A DNA stretch of 64,000 nt from Norana najaformis. Its lineage: Eukaryota; Annelida; Clitellata; Crassiclitellata; Hormogastridae. Location of the stretch: the NCBI GenBank assembly GCA_964023275.1, contig OZ029919.1, forward strand, positions 9,316,202 through 9,380,201, given 5' to 3'. Made by a program: the position numbers and the translations under genes. The notes beneath the pieces are model-generated. The model was not told where the DNA came from and ran no database searches. It saw only the letters and a list, made by a program, of their open reading frames with translations. Every line of letters starts with the position of its first letter. Within the stretch, counting starts at the first letter, position 1. Shown here one piece after another: positions 34,375-46,097 of this stretch.

Positions 34375-34734
34375 TTGCACAAAGTAATCCTCAGTTATTT
34401 GCTGTGAAGTGTAACACGAACTTTATCTACCAATAGTCTGATGCGAGTGGGTCTCCTGTCTCGTTGCAGTTTAAAAGCCAAAGTCATAGACAACGGTTGT
34501 TGCATCAATTGACGGAGAATCTCTAATCACTTCTTGTTAAAATTACTTGAAACCAACCCCCCTATCTGTCCCAGCTAATATTTCTTTTGCAGATGTTATG
34601 CTTACTGCGGCATAATTAAATCCATTATGATGACAGAGAGCTCACGGATATGTTGACCTATTTATCCCTGTATGCCACTGGCATTTGGGACACCATTCTT
34701 TCGCCATGCACATTGCACATATGTGTATATATTG

Positions 34735-35045
34735 ACAGAACGATAGTCTAGTGGTTAACCTGCTGGACTATCGACCGACAGGTCGGGGGTTCGAAATCTC
34801 CGCCAGGACAGAAAAGTTTTGACATTTCTTCTATTTGCGCCCCATGTCGAACACAGCTACAAAATGGTTCACTAACTGTACACTATCGGTGGGAAGATCG
34901 TGCGTCAAGGGAGAAGACTAGCCACCCGCACTTGCATGCCGAGGCTAAGAATATGAAGTCGCTAAAACTTCGTATTCATTGCTCCTCTCGGGGTTGGCTT
35001 CATTCCTACGATTCCTCGCTCAAGTAAATATGAGACCTTGATAGT
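34735..35045 (+). mobile_element. tRNA-derived SINE
   Basis: A box TAGTCTAGTGGTTAACCTGC and B box GGGGGTTCGAAATC about 30 bases apart, followed by a tRNA-unrelated body containing CCACCCGCACTTGCATGCCG and CTCTCGGGGTTGGCTTCA. The body recurs on the minus strand at about 42400-42640. Likely transcribed by Pol III when young. Confidence 0.8.
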
Positions 35046-37180
35046 TATATAGTTAGCATCTAAGAAGCGATATATTGTATCGTGTTAACAAACGCATTAC
35101 TTTCTTACTTACTTGAGGGACTTCTTTTCTCCTTTTCTTCTTATATGGTGCTTTCAAAGCAATGGTTGATTGATGATTTAACTTAAAGTGATTTATAACA
35201 AACTATAATGCAATAATATACAACACAGTAAAATAGAACACGATACGATACAAAACAAGAAGTGTTGGTGTATGATATTTGCTTTTTTATATGAGTCGTT
35301 TGTTCTGTGTTGCCGTTAACAATCATAAACTGTGAAGTTATTCCTGTAATTAAAGTTGACCTTTTCTGATTGTTTGTATGCAACCCTAAAGGAAAATGCT
35401 GTACTGTCTACGAGTGTTGCTCAAGACAGGTCTATGGCTATAAGGTCCAACTCCAAAACAAGTTTGACCTTGGTGCAGGTATGCTGGTCCACCTTTAGAC
35501 GACTGGCAGAATAGCATACCAAGGATTACCTACATAGTAGCCAGCCATCAGTATTTCTTACAAGCTAGCAACAGAGTGATACATCAATTCCGAAATACCT
35601 GCTTCGGGCCCGAAGCCACACATTACGAGAGTAAGACTAGAAGCCAGGAGCGCAGGCCGCCAAAATTGCCCTCGATGCCGAGGCGAGGCCTCTAGATGTA
35701 GGTCTAAGATTACTATTGTTAGAGGCAGTATGGCTGTGAACGAAGACACTTGTATGCATAGCTGAGGCTTTCAGAATTCAATAGTAGATCTTAAAGTGAT
35801 CATCGAAGATTCTTTAAAAGTCTAAGACGGTCCTTGCACGCGCAGTGCACTTTGATCACACAATGAAATATTAATGCTTAGGTATCATTGACATGAAACC
35901 ACACACACGACATCTAGGTAGAACAGTGGGTGCCTGGCCGATGTAGACCTATATTACATAAACTGGAAGACTGTGGAAATCTTCAAGGGGCAGAAATGCT
36001 TACATTTACTGCTTTCATTGCATAGAAATATCGCGATGGTCGTCAATGTTATGAATAACTGAAGAAGATCATTGTATATATAGAGAATGGAAAAACAATT
36101 TATGTTGCAACGCCTCAACTTTTAACATAATTGCATTTGCTACAATTTAAATCACTTCATTGTTAAATAAAGTAAATTGCTTTAAATGTTTCCAGTTATA
36201 CAGGATTGTACACAAAGTCTTGGCAAGAATAATTTTTCATTTGGTTGGCCAAACCATATCATTTCTATCATTGGCCCTTATATACAGGTCTTTTACTCTT
36301 AGATATGTCATTTTTAAAAGCTGTCATGGTTCGACCTTCTGTTCTCGAACACAATCCTGTTCGTTTTTCATGTAGATGGAATTTAGTTTCACAGAAATGT
36401 ACCTGTAGACAACTAACTAACTGTTGGGTCGACCCTTTTGCGACTTTGGAAACTTCAGTAGTTTTGTATCTCTGCGGCGTTAGTTATTCCTGATAGAACT
36501 AACAGTAGGTCATATTGGCATACAAATATCAATCAAAAGATTAGATTAGAATTAATGATCGACAACGCATGTCTTGACTAAACAGAGTTAAACAGAAAAC
36601 ATAAGATACAGCATCTGCGATATACATATACACAAGAATTGCACATTCCATAGAAATCAAATACATTATAAGATTGTAGGTCATAGTTCATGTATACAGT
36701 ATACACCATGATGCATACATTTTTCAAATGCAAATTAAGTACACAAGACGTGTATGACATAGACCTATACACGCATGAAACGAAGTATAGTTCATGATTT
36801 CTAACACGCATATCATATCATAGACCTACCGTGAAGTGTTCAATATAGGAAGTACGGTGGAAGTTATATTAGACGCTAGGCAAACGCTCATATCTTTTCT
36901 AATGTCCTGAGCACACAAACGGCTAATCCTAACGCCTGGACATCGCACTGGACCTTTATTTCTCAGGACTTGTCGTCTAGCTTTCATTTCTATCCCGTGC
37001 CAAATTATTCTGCCTTACCTTTCACACTTCTTCAGCTGTCCAACATCATTGCAAAGTTTACAGCACAGTCTTCATCATCGTAGGCCTACTTTCTTACTAT
37101 GCTATTCGATTTTAGGCCTGTTTGTGCTCATCTTCTACTCTCGAATCGTTTGACAACGAATAAATAAAGCAGTATAATTC
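35046..37180. other. Intergenic sequence, nothing recognised
   Basis: Includes a slightly GC-richer stretch at 35430-35760 with no recognisable product. No conserved exon or RNA gene seen. Confidence 0.5.
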
Positions 37181-37189
37181 CTTCGGAAG

Positions 37190-38040
37190 CAAATCCGTCG
37201 TTGTCATCCTCAAGCATTCACGTTTTCTCTTCCACATTATCCCTTGTCCCTGCCGTTCCCTCTTCCATCCAACTAATCGCTTCCGTTAATCGCTTCCTCT
37301 TGGATCGTCTAATTCCTCCGACAAACAGTTGTCGTCGCCGTTCGCGTCATCGCCGCCTGCTGCGCCAGGGAACCTCCAAAACAAAATGCCGTCGCCCCCG
37401 GATGCCCCGATTGGTCAACCACTGTCTCAAATCCGTCAATAATCGCCGGCTGCTGAGGACGTGGCATCGCTGCCATTGGATCGCGCCTGTTGGCAAAGAC
37501 ATCGGCTAGTCGCTGATGCGCATTCAAGCAACCTCCGTGACGGATGTATACATTATTGGGCGATTTCCGCTAGTCCACGCCTCCGGTTTCCTCTCCTTCC
37601 GGCCGGGGCAGATCTCGATAGGTTGAGTCCTCTAGAGAGGCGAATCAAGTAATGCCGTCTCGAGCCGGTCGATAGGCTTCTGAAGGAACGTGAGAGAAGT
37701 CGCATCTGCTGCATTCCATTGAGAACCGAAGAACCTGTTGTCGCAACTGCAAGACTTTCCTCGAGATCCAATCGGGACTTGAAATTCTACTGGATTTCCT
37801 CTTTGACGATAAGCAGCGGCGGCCTTTATCAGCTTCTCAGATTAGCCAATCAGAAATAGCGCAACGTTTTTCCGACTTCTATGAAGTCATTCATGTAGAT
37901 CATCAAGCGATTACGTCTCCCAATATAAGTTATTAATAGCCCTAATAACTTCGGCTTTTAAGATTGATCATCGGATGATCACATTTACCTTTCTCAAAAA
38001 CCTGGATACCAGCTCCAAGAATCTCTGAATAAAACACTTA
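37190..38040. promoter_or_regulatory. GC-richer upstream region of the Ptf1a homologue
   Basis: CpG-containing sequence with short overlapping ORFs on both strands but no recognisable product, directly upstream of the bHLH gene. It is the obvious place for proximal regulatory elements. I could not identify a convincing paired E-box plus TC-box PTF1 site by eye. Confidence 0.35.
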
Positions 38041-38046
38041 TTGCGC

Positions 38047-38054
38047 TATATAAT
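38047..38054 (+). promoter_or_regulatory. TATA box of the Ptf1a homologue
   Basis: TATATAAT at 38047-38054, 50 bases before the ATG at 38104. Transcription would start near 38075-38080, giving a leader of about 25-30 bases. The motif is embedded in GCGCTATATAAT, which also looks like the tail of the dispersed repeats in this window. Confidence 0.5.
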
Positions 38055-38103
38055 CCATTTGACAAGATACTCGATAGTAACTGCATTCGTAAGGAATCGA
38101 AAG

Positions 38104-38797
38104 ATGGAGAACATCGGTTTGGCTAGTTACAGCGACCGCTACTGTCAGTCTCTTTCCGATGGCTACCGTTCTCGAATTGCTCCCCATCACCCGACTGCTG
38201 CTGCTGCTCCTCCTCCTCCTCATCCGCCTCCCCTTCTCCAGTTATCCAACCGGATGCTTCCCTCCCACCAGAAGACCCTCTACCCCTCGTACAACGTCGA
38301 CGCCTTCGACTACGACGGGCCCTTGTCCCTCTACGACGCGGGGTCGCAGTCGGAGCTTGGCGACAGCTCTTCCCTCGACGTCCGATCCCAGGCGGACGAT
38401 GCCATCCTTAGCGCGAGTGATGAGGGCGAGGCGAACACGGACGAGAACGACAACCCCGTGCGGTGTTCTGGGGAGCTGGCAGCCGGCTGCAACCCCGCCG
38501 GGGGTAAGCCGAGGAAGCGCAAGAGGAAGTGCCAACAGCAGCAGGTACAGCAACGCCAAGCAGCCAACCTCAGAGAGCGCAAGCGGATGCAGTCGATCAA
38601 CGAAGCTTTCGAAGGACTGCGGGCACACATACCGACGCTGCCCTACGAAAAGAGACTGTCCAAGGTCGATACTCTGAGACTGGCCATCGGTTACATTGGC
38701 TTCCTCGCAGAACTCGTTCAGACAGACATGCAGTCGGCTAACCAGTTGAATGGACACGGGATTGACCAGGTTCCAAAGGTCGTCATTAAATGTCATG
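38104..38797 (+). CDS. Ptf1a: Ptf1a exon 1
   Basis: Encodes residues 1-231 plus one base. Contains a His/Pro/Ala low-complexity run (about residues 29-46), an acidic stretch with [11 protein letters not shown], a basic KPRKRKRK nuclear-localisation-like block just before the bHLH, and the whole bHLH. It ends KVVIKCH before a CATG|GTAAGC donor. The vertebrate intron lies at the equivalent KVIICH(R)G position. Confidence 0.94.
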
Positions 38798-39952
38798 GTA
38801 AGCAACCGATAAGACACGTGTTCTGATTGTTTCCAGCCTGCTTATAAAACCACCGTTCTTACAGTTTTAAAAGTGCTGTGTCTCATAGACACGCACTGCC
38901 TGGTAATATTTTACAGTCCATGAACCTTCTATCTAACACGGATTGCTATATCAATGTTCAATAAGAAAGTGAATTAGAATTTCTTTATTAGCATACATTG
39001 TGCCTTTGAAATCATAGCGTCTGCTGAACTCAGAAACATTATATCTAGGAGTATAAGAACTTCACGCATCAAGTTAACACAACTGATTAAATATTGACTG
39101 ACATATGGTCTTCTGTTATCGTGGATTACAGTATAATTTGTATTAAATTAAAGATATCACAATTATTATTTTTTCATTCAAGAATCATTTCACTTTATTC
39201 TGTCTTCCAATCTGCTGATTCAAAAAGTGTCGTGTGTTTGAATTCGACGTCACAATTTCTTTAGTATAACGACATGCCGGATTCTTCACTGCTTCTTCTC
39301 CAAAGATAAAATCTTATATTGCATTATAGGTCCACCACAAACAACATGGTTACTCAACTACCTATACAATTGCTTACTTCATTCTTTATTCCTTCTTTCA
39401 TTATTCTTTTATTCCTTTCTTTCTTTCTTTCTTCCTTCCTTTCTTACTGTTTTGTTCTCTTCCTTGTGTACCTACCTCTTTGACTATCTACATGTACATA
39501 TCTGCCTACCCACCTACTAACCAACCTACCTAACTATCTACCGCTTCCTTATTTACCTATCTCCTTGACTACCTACCCATCTACCTACCCACCTACCTAC
39601 CTACCTACCTACTTACTTACTTATCCACCCACCCATCTACTACCTACTTATGAAACATCGCCATAACTCTGCGGAGTGTGAATGCTTTCACAGGCCCCGA
39701 TGAGAGCCGGTGTCGTAGCTGCATTGCATTGAGTTTTCACACATCTTTGTTGATGCAGGGCCCTCTGATGACCGAGATGGACACTACGGCTATCCGCCGC
39801 TGGCCGGACACTCGCTGTCGTGGGCCGACGATAAGAAACGATACCTCGGTCCGAAGAACACGATGACGGCCAAGATCTGGATTCCGGAAGATCCTCGACC
39901 AACAGACTGTTCATCTACCATTCAGCCGGATCCAAATTCCTTGTCCTTATAA
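38104..39952 (+). CDS. Ptf1a: Ptf1a homologue, bHLH transcription factor (two exons)
   Basis: Exons 38104-38797 and 39759-39952 join in phase 1 to a 295-residue protein. The bHLH (about residues 150-206) is nearly identical to vertebrate PTF1[21 protein letters not shown] and [20 protein letters not shown]. The second exon supplies the PTF1A-specific tail with [15 protein letters not shown] and [14 protein letters not shown]1A binds E-boxes with a class A bHLH partner and recruits RBPJ-type proteins to form the PTF1 complex; in vertebrates it specifies pancreas and GABAergic neurons. In an invertebrate, neural or gut-gland roles are likely but inferred. The ATG at 38104 is chosen because the upstream in-frame codons include no ATG and start inside the TATA region. 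Confidence 0.95.
38798..39758 (+). other. Ptf1a intron
   Basis: A 961-bp phase 1 intron with GT/AG ends. Its 3' part (39400-39640) is a low-complexity CTTT then CTAC-rich tract. No other feature seen. Confidence 0.85.
39400..39645. repeat. Low-complexity CTTT/CTAC tract
   Basis: Pyrimidine-rich sequence shifting from (CTTT)n to (CTAC)n, including CTACCTACCTACCTACTTAC. Within the Ptf1a intron, about 110 bases before the acceptor. Confidence 0.9.
39759..39952 (+). CDS. Ptf1a: Ptf1a exon 2 (C-terminal tail)
   Basis: Follows a TTTGTTGATGCAG acceptor and ends in TAA at 39950-39952. Encodes [29 protein letters not shown] and [12 protein letters not shown]. The two Trp-containing blocks are conserved with vertebrate PTF1A, where short C-terminal Trp motifs contact RBPJ/RBPJL. 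IWIP fits the hydrophobic-W-x-P pattern of RBPJ-binding peptides. Confidence 0.93.
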
Positions 39953-41490
39953 AAGTCTCTTAATCATCCTCTGCACTTATAACCAAATACATTATCACTC
40001 CCTTTATTTCACTAGTCAGGATAAGTTAAACAGTTATAGCTCCTCACTAATCACCATGAAGACGTCGTAATTAATGAAACGTACAACAAAACATGATGAT
40101 GATCATATAGATGATAATAATTATCATCTTAACTATTGATGATGAGCTGCAATGTGATTGTGTTCACGATCATGATCATGAGCAACGTCATCATCATCTA
40201 TCTTCGATCTTGGTAGTGTTAGTAATATTCTTCAATATCCTGATCATTGTCAACATTATATTCTCAAATCAACCCTGGTGCTCAATGACGTCAAAATAGT
40301 CACATTCTCACCATGCCTCTTGTAAAAAATCAATTCAGTTAGTAATTATAATTATTTATAATGACTTTCCTTCGGTTTGCCTATGTACTGTTCGTCAAAA
40401 ACAACCATTGTCAGGCATAATTAATTTGATCTATTGAGTTTTACTTTAGTTGTTGATTTTCAGTAAATTAATTGTATCATACGTTATGAAAACTATCCAA
40501 ATCAGGGTCTAATTTGTAAATGTTCTTCAGAGATACTGCATGTTGCATCAATGGTATTCCAATAAACTCAAAAAGATATAAGGATACCGGTCGAATAAGT
40601 AGACTTTTATTTATATTAATTTTGTTGTATAATTGTGCCAAGGACACCTGAATAACTGTGTAAATATATCTTACAGCTGACTCGATCGGGCGCACACATT
40701 GGCGCTACATATTTTAAGAGCTACAAGAAACGTTCTTAAACTTAAAGATCTGTTCAATTATATTGTTAATGTGTCTATGTCTAACAACTGTCTTAACGAT
40801 AATTTCAATTAAAATTGGTTTATTACTGTTTTGTGATCTGTATTAAAATGTGTGCTTCAGAGTGCAACATTGCGCCTTTCAAAGCTCAAGTTTTGCTGCC
40901 CAAATACCTTAACAGTTGCTATGTGTCGCATCGGTTCCAAAAATTGGCATCTCATAATTTCTGCTTCGTATCCGCTTTCTTGATTATCTGACGGCCAATG
41001 GCATTGCTACTATAGTGTGGTCCAATACTGAGAAAATGTCTGCTTTTACCATGAAAACAAGGTAAAATTTCTTCTAGGTCTTGTGCTGAGGAGATAATAC
41101 ATGGTAATTTGGAATGGAAACTAGGCCGGGAAGTTTGGAAACATACAATACAATGAATATGAGTGTTCCATCTGTTATGCATTTATGTAACGCCCTTTTA
41201 GGACACCTCTTCAGTAGTGTTCCAGAGACAACTGCGGCTAAAGCGGACAGTTCCTATGTGTTCATAAAAGTTGCAGATAGCGTCATCATCATCGTCACCA
41301 CCATTATCATTATAATTTTTATTATTAGTAGTAGTATCATCATCATCATGTGTGACGTGCCCCTCTCTGGAGCTTGCCGTTTCCACAACACGTTCTCCGG
41401 CCGTTTATATTCTGGGCTCGTTTCCAGGCTTATTCAATAAGAAATTTAGCGGGCGCAGGTCAGACCCTACCCCTCGTGGTCAGCAGGAGA
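39953..41490. other. Downstream of Ptf1a, no gene recognised
   Basis: AT-rich, with an ATGATGATCAT-rich patch near 40090-40200 and an ATC/ATT microsatellite at about 41281-41351. A possible AATAAA for Ptf1a lies at about 40558 (CCAATAAACTC), some 600 bases past the stop. Confidence 0.5.
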
Positions 41491-41497
41491 TGCATAT

Positions 41498-41575
41498 CTA
41501 GGAATGAGGGCCGGGTCGGGCCCTGCTCGACGCAGGCAGGGCCGGGCCGCGATTTTTCGGCCCGTGCTCATCTCT
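41498..41575 (-). mobile_element. Short hAT-type MITE remnant, inverted relative to the 46-kb copy
   Basis: GC-rich block ending GGCCCGTGCTCATCTCTA, the reverse complement of the left end of the 46098-46532 element. Left border AGGAATGAGGGCCGGG may be the other degenerate terminus. Immediately outside the right end is CTTTGAGC, the reverse complement of the target duplication at the 46-kb copy. Confidence 0.6.
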
Positions 41576-42124
41576 ACTTTGAGCCCGTCGAAATTTTATA
41601 TATCGAGGCGTCAAGCAAGGCTTCTTTGGCCGATATAATATTTGAGTACAATGACCCATGGCTGTGCAGTTAGCCACGCTTTGGGTCGCCTGCTTCACGT
41701 AGACCACAGTCTGATTAAACTGTTTTTGTACGTCGACGCTCGTCTTAGGAAATTAATCATCATAATTAGCCCAATTAAATCGGCAAACGTTATCAATCCC
41801 ATGCATAATATAAAATGGACGATGAAGTGCTGTCGAAGTTGACTAGTCTTTGTAACTGCTTGTCCACTTGACCCTGATAGGAACTTTATTATACTGAAAT
41901 AAACTTCTGACAATTACCAGTCATGTCATGCAGACAATTTATTACGTGAGCGTACAATTAATTCCGATTTTTAGCACGATGAATTATTAAGCATTGAAAG
42001 CAAGGTAACCTTTAAGGGTAGGCTTAGGAAACTTGCAATTAGAAAGACGCCTACCCAGGTAGAATGAGCACAGACGCAGGTAAGGTCTGTAATAAATAAG
42101 CGATGACCTTACCTTATCGCTTAT

Positions 42125-42330
42125 ATGGTGGGCGGCAGTCTAGTGGTTAGTGAAAGAAATTTGGGGATTTAAATGGAAAGTTCCGAACAGTTTCAGTGGT
42201 GATGTCTTTTGATTATGACCTGGGTATTTATGTGTGCTTATGCTCCTTAAGCGTCCTTTGTTGCCCCATCCGATGGTCGACTAAAACTGGTGTGATCTGG
42301 CGCTATAGAAACTATGTGACTGGCTTAGAT
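42125..42330 (+). mobile_element. SINE-like element, degenerate
   Basis: Starts GTGGGCGGCAGTCTAGTGGT (A-box-like), lacks a good B box, and ends TGGCGCTATAGAAACTATGT, a tail typical of the repeats here. Confidence 0.45.
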
Positions 42331-42399
42331 TTTACTTTGTGCTGACTCCGGTATTTGGAGCAAGACAAGAACGATCACCTGGCAATAAGCATCAAGTAC

Positions 42400-42640
42400 A
42401 AGTACTCAGATTTGCGTCCAATGTGTAAGCCACTAAATATAGTTGAAAACCAATCCCATAATCCAATCCCGAGACACAACCATGGGTATGAAGTGTTAGC
42501 GGCTTCACCTTCCAATGCAAGTGTAGATGGCTAGTTGGCGCCCGTAGAACATAGATTTTCGGTTCTGTCGTGGATTTGAATCACAAACTCTAAGTTTACA
42601 GTCCCAGCAGGCTAATCACTAGACTACCGCCCACTTAGAA
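42400..42640 (-). mobile_element. tRNA-derived SINE, second copy of the 34.7-kb family
   Basis: On the minus strand: GGGCGGTAGTCTAGTGATTA (A box), GATTCAAATCCAC (B box), then CTAGCCATCTACACTTGCAT and CTCGGGATTGGATTATG, matching the body of the 34735-35045 copy with many substitutions. Confidence 0.7.
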
Positions 42641-43477
42641 CGTTGGCCTTATATTCGCCCTATGGTGAATGAGATATCGAAGGAATGTGGAGTGTACGAC
42701 GTATATTCCACGCATGTTTTTTCTTATTAATTCCAATTTCGTGCCAAGGGCTTAATTAGGCCTACTTAAGAAAAATGGAATTAAGCTGATACACATGTAA
42801 CATTACCAAAAAATAGTCTACGTGGAACATACGTCGCCCACCCTGTATTACGCCGGCGTAGAGTAATTGATATAGAGCGGACATAGGGCCAACCAACGTT
42901 CGTGGTTTTTGTGACACGTTGACCCAATGTTATGCCGTGTGTGAGCAGTGGCCCCTAACAAATTTAGTGTTACTAATGAGACGATTAACCAACCAGCAGC
43001 AGGCCTAAGCTTTTATTAATTTTCTCTGATGAGCTAAGTATTTCAAATTCGTTAATAAATATCGTTTCACCTAAGTTTTCATCATGAATATCGTTTAATG
43101 AATGTCTTATTTTTAATCGTTAATAATAATGACAACAGGTTAGTTATCGTTTCACACGAAAGACACCTTTATGCTGTTATTGATTTGTTCTTAAGCATCA
43201 GATCAACTACAGCGCCAGTTCCAAGCCTGGATAAACTAAAAGGCGACGCCAACGTCTTTGTTACGACATCGTTAAACTTAACTAGGCCTACTACAAATAC
43301 TACAGAGAATAGCAGGCGTATCTTAGCTCACATGTATGCACAAATGGGCCACTGGGAACTGGTTATCAGCTACGGGCACAATGTGGGTGCAACGGACGTG
43401 GATATCAGTGTTGGGAGTACATATATGCCCTACTAAATTTGGGTCTATACGTATAGAGACACGGACAATATAGGTGG

Positions 43478-43540
43478 CACGGTGGCCAAGTGGCTAACCA
43501 TGAGGCAAATAAGTTAGGCCATTGTTCGAATAAGCCCAAT
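43478..43540 (+). repeat. tRNA-like SINE head next to a LINE tail
   Basis: GGTGGCACGGTGGCCAAGTG resembles a tRNA A-box region and TTGTTCGAATAAGCC a B box. It directly precedes the LINE-derived 3' end at 43540, so the pair could be a tRNA-headed SINE using that LINE tail or a chance adjacency. Confidence 0.4.
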
Positions 43541-43860
43541 CCTTAACCATCATAAGAACTCACCATCACTTCACCCCTTGCAACCTCTTCGCAGGTCTTC
43601 CACTTGAAACTGAAAACACTCCTGTTTCGCAGATCTTATCCTGATTCCTCTTCTTCCCCTTAGGCCTATCTATCTTGCAGATCCGATTCCAAACACCACC
43701 CACCTTATCCGTCTGCCTGACTGCCTGCCTGCCTAATTCTTGGTTCTCGACCTGAAACCGAACCCTTTTGCCTATTTATTTTGTTTTGACTGAGCGCCTA
43801 TGAATAGCGACTTAGCTTTCGTTGGGCGCTGTTGAATCTTGAGATTACGATTACGATTAA
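43540..43860 (+). mobile_element. LINE 3' end, second copy of the (GATTAC)n-tailed family
   Basis: Aligned with 28375-28690: CATCACTTCACCCCTTGCAA, ACACCACCCACCTTATCCG, TTTTGTTTTGACTGAGCGCC, GGGCGCTGTTGAATC and a terminal ACGATTACGATTA. Strongly 5'-truncated. Confidence 0.8.
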
Positions 43861-45108
43861 CCAATGAATTGGTTTAGAAGTGGGTGTTGGCGATCCGTTG
43901 TAAATTGGAGGGTAAAACTACGTTTGGCCAATGTTGGATAAAATTTCAAATACGCTGTGGGCCGATGTCGATGTACAACTATTTGCCGATAGCGACCATG
44001 ACGTCGGACCAACATTGACCCATTGTGGGTGTGTGTTTGCTGGCTAGGGTATGCGTCTTACAGTTCATTCACAGTCGAGCCTAGACGCGTGGCCTGATGT
44101 CTTTAGTCATTAGGCGCAGAGATATAATTGATAGGAGATCAGATGTCAAGAGCGGAAGACAAGGAGACAGCATTCAGTGTCTTATCTCTTCGACCAGAAG
44201 ACAGAAAGTCTTTCTTCACCTCCAAAACAAGCAATACTGATTACTAATCGTGTTGAATTGCATCGGCCTACAAGTAGGCTTATAGGCCAAAAGTATACAC
44301 ATTGAATTAACTACCTAAGAATATTTATCTAGATGAGCATTTATATAACGCCCTTAGTTTTCAAATCATATTAAATCGCACCTTTTTTACCATGTATTAG
44401 CGTGTTTGAGAGGTGCCTAAACGGCGCTGTATAGATAGCCAGATACATACATACATAAATACATACATACATACATACATGCGTACACACATTCATAAAT
44501 ACATACATACATGCTTAACTTCTTGGCCTTCTTTGCCTCCATTCCTTAAGAGCTTGAAAACCATTCTGTTTAATCGCGGTTTTGTGTGTCACGTGGGCAA
44601 CGCCTATGATGAGTCTCTCTCTAAGAGGCGCTATATAAATATTAAAATATTAAAATTAAAATTACAATTAATGCTTCAATTAGAGGCAATATATTTCAAA
44701 GGACAGAGTTATTAGAATACACATATAAAGGTTTTTAAGATATATGACCTGGAACACAATTGTATGCAGTACTATGCATAATTGTTCTAGTACTTCAGAG
44801 TACCTGTCATGTAGGCTTATGATAGCATTGCGTCGAATAGACAGTATAACGCACGCATTTGAAAGAAAGGAAAACGGGGTAAATGCCCTATATTCACTTT
44901 GGTACAATCGCACGTCTAGTGATTTAATCCATTCCTTCAAAACGACTATAAATTATCAAAGTCCAACAATGTTTAAATAACCGTTTTGCAGATTTTGTAA
45001 TGATTAAAAGTGCTCACACAAGGACATGCATACTAAAATACGAACCACACGTAAATTTTTAAAAGTAGGGTCACGAAAAGCAGACATTTCTGTAGTCACG
45101 ATGCAGAT

Positions 45109-45144
<36 letters not shown>

Positions 45145-45624
45145 TCTGAATATAAACTGCATCCACAGTAAACTTCTTTTATGAATACACAATATATGAG
45201 TTATATGAGCCGTCCCTACTACAATAATGCCCGTTGTTACAAAGTATTACTTAGCATGCCTTATAAGATCTAGTTTTATTACTAGACCACGAGTGTCTAT
45301 GAACCTTCTCTGTCACAGCAGTGCCTGCTCTAACCAAGCATTACCTAATATATATAAAAGAGCATATTAGACCTATCGACAGCCATGTAGTTGCGCCATT
45401 GTGTGTGTATGGGTGCGTGTTTATAAAACAGCTGGCGATGTGCAAACACCCCGATTAGCCGCATCGTTGATCACTGCCGCAGTCCCTTCCTTGTTCAACT
45501 TAAGGCACAGCGGGCGCACATGATCTTCAGTAACCGATGCCCTCTGATGTCTCTAATGGCGTCCCGCGGGGCTCTCCAGAGGCTCTTCTCTGGGATGCTA
45601 CGCTATTTTGAGCAATCTGTTGAC
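43860..45624. other. Intergenic sequence with microsatellites
   Basis: CATA microsatellite at about 44443-44512, a repeat tail ending AAGAGGCGCTATATAAATA at 44622-44641, a (TA)n run at about 45112-45140. No gene recognised. Confidence 0.55.
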
Positions 45625-46097
45625 TTATGTGGCTTCCATGAAAGCGGGCACTGCACTCGTTGACGCTGATAACGAGCAGGTGGCTATCTGGAAAACAGCT
45701 GGCCTATCGTCCAGTAGCCTTATCATAGACAGAAAATTATGACATATACCATTTTGTGTAAGGTGGGCAAGAAGATTAGGAAAAGTAAGGTAAATTAAGG
45801 TAAAAAATAAGGCAAAGTTAGCTAATTTTACACTAAAACATAGACTAACTTTGGAAATAGTCCAACCGAGACCGCTTCTTAATGCTAGGCGTTCCCGCGC
45901 ATCGACTGACGTCAGCGGTGACTCAAAGGTAGGTCTGGATTTGTCTGATGATGTGACGGAAGAACTGCCTATGTAAAGCGGTTGCAAATGCATTGTTAAG
46001 AAGAGCGCGGAAAGATCTTGTACTGCTAGTCTTTCATGTACCCAAGTGATTGCCCAAGTTAGAAATTGGAGATATAAAATTACGACTGAGCTCAAAG
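45625..46097 (-). CDS. Unrecognised ORF, truncated upstream by a MITE
   Basis: On the minus strand an open frame of about 157 residues runs from the MITE border to a stop near 45625, hydrophobic in parts (KLANFALFFTLIYLTFPNLL). No family recognised and no splice or start context to support it. It is longer than most chance ORFs in this AT-rich sequence, so it is recorded as a possible gene or repeat fragment. Confidence 0.2.

Noticed and set aside
34149-34436. Glu-Arg and Ser-Phe repeat ORFs
   Set aside because: Translation of a CT microsatellite.
34740-34810. Possible functional tRNA gene
   Set aside because: A and B boxes are present but the acceptor stem does not pair and a SINE body follows.
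38041-38103. In-frame extension of the Ptf1a ORF upstream of 38104
   Set aside because: It begins at TTG, contains the TATA-like box and has no ATG; the residues do not resemble a PTF1A N-terminus.
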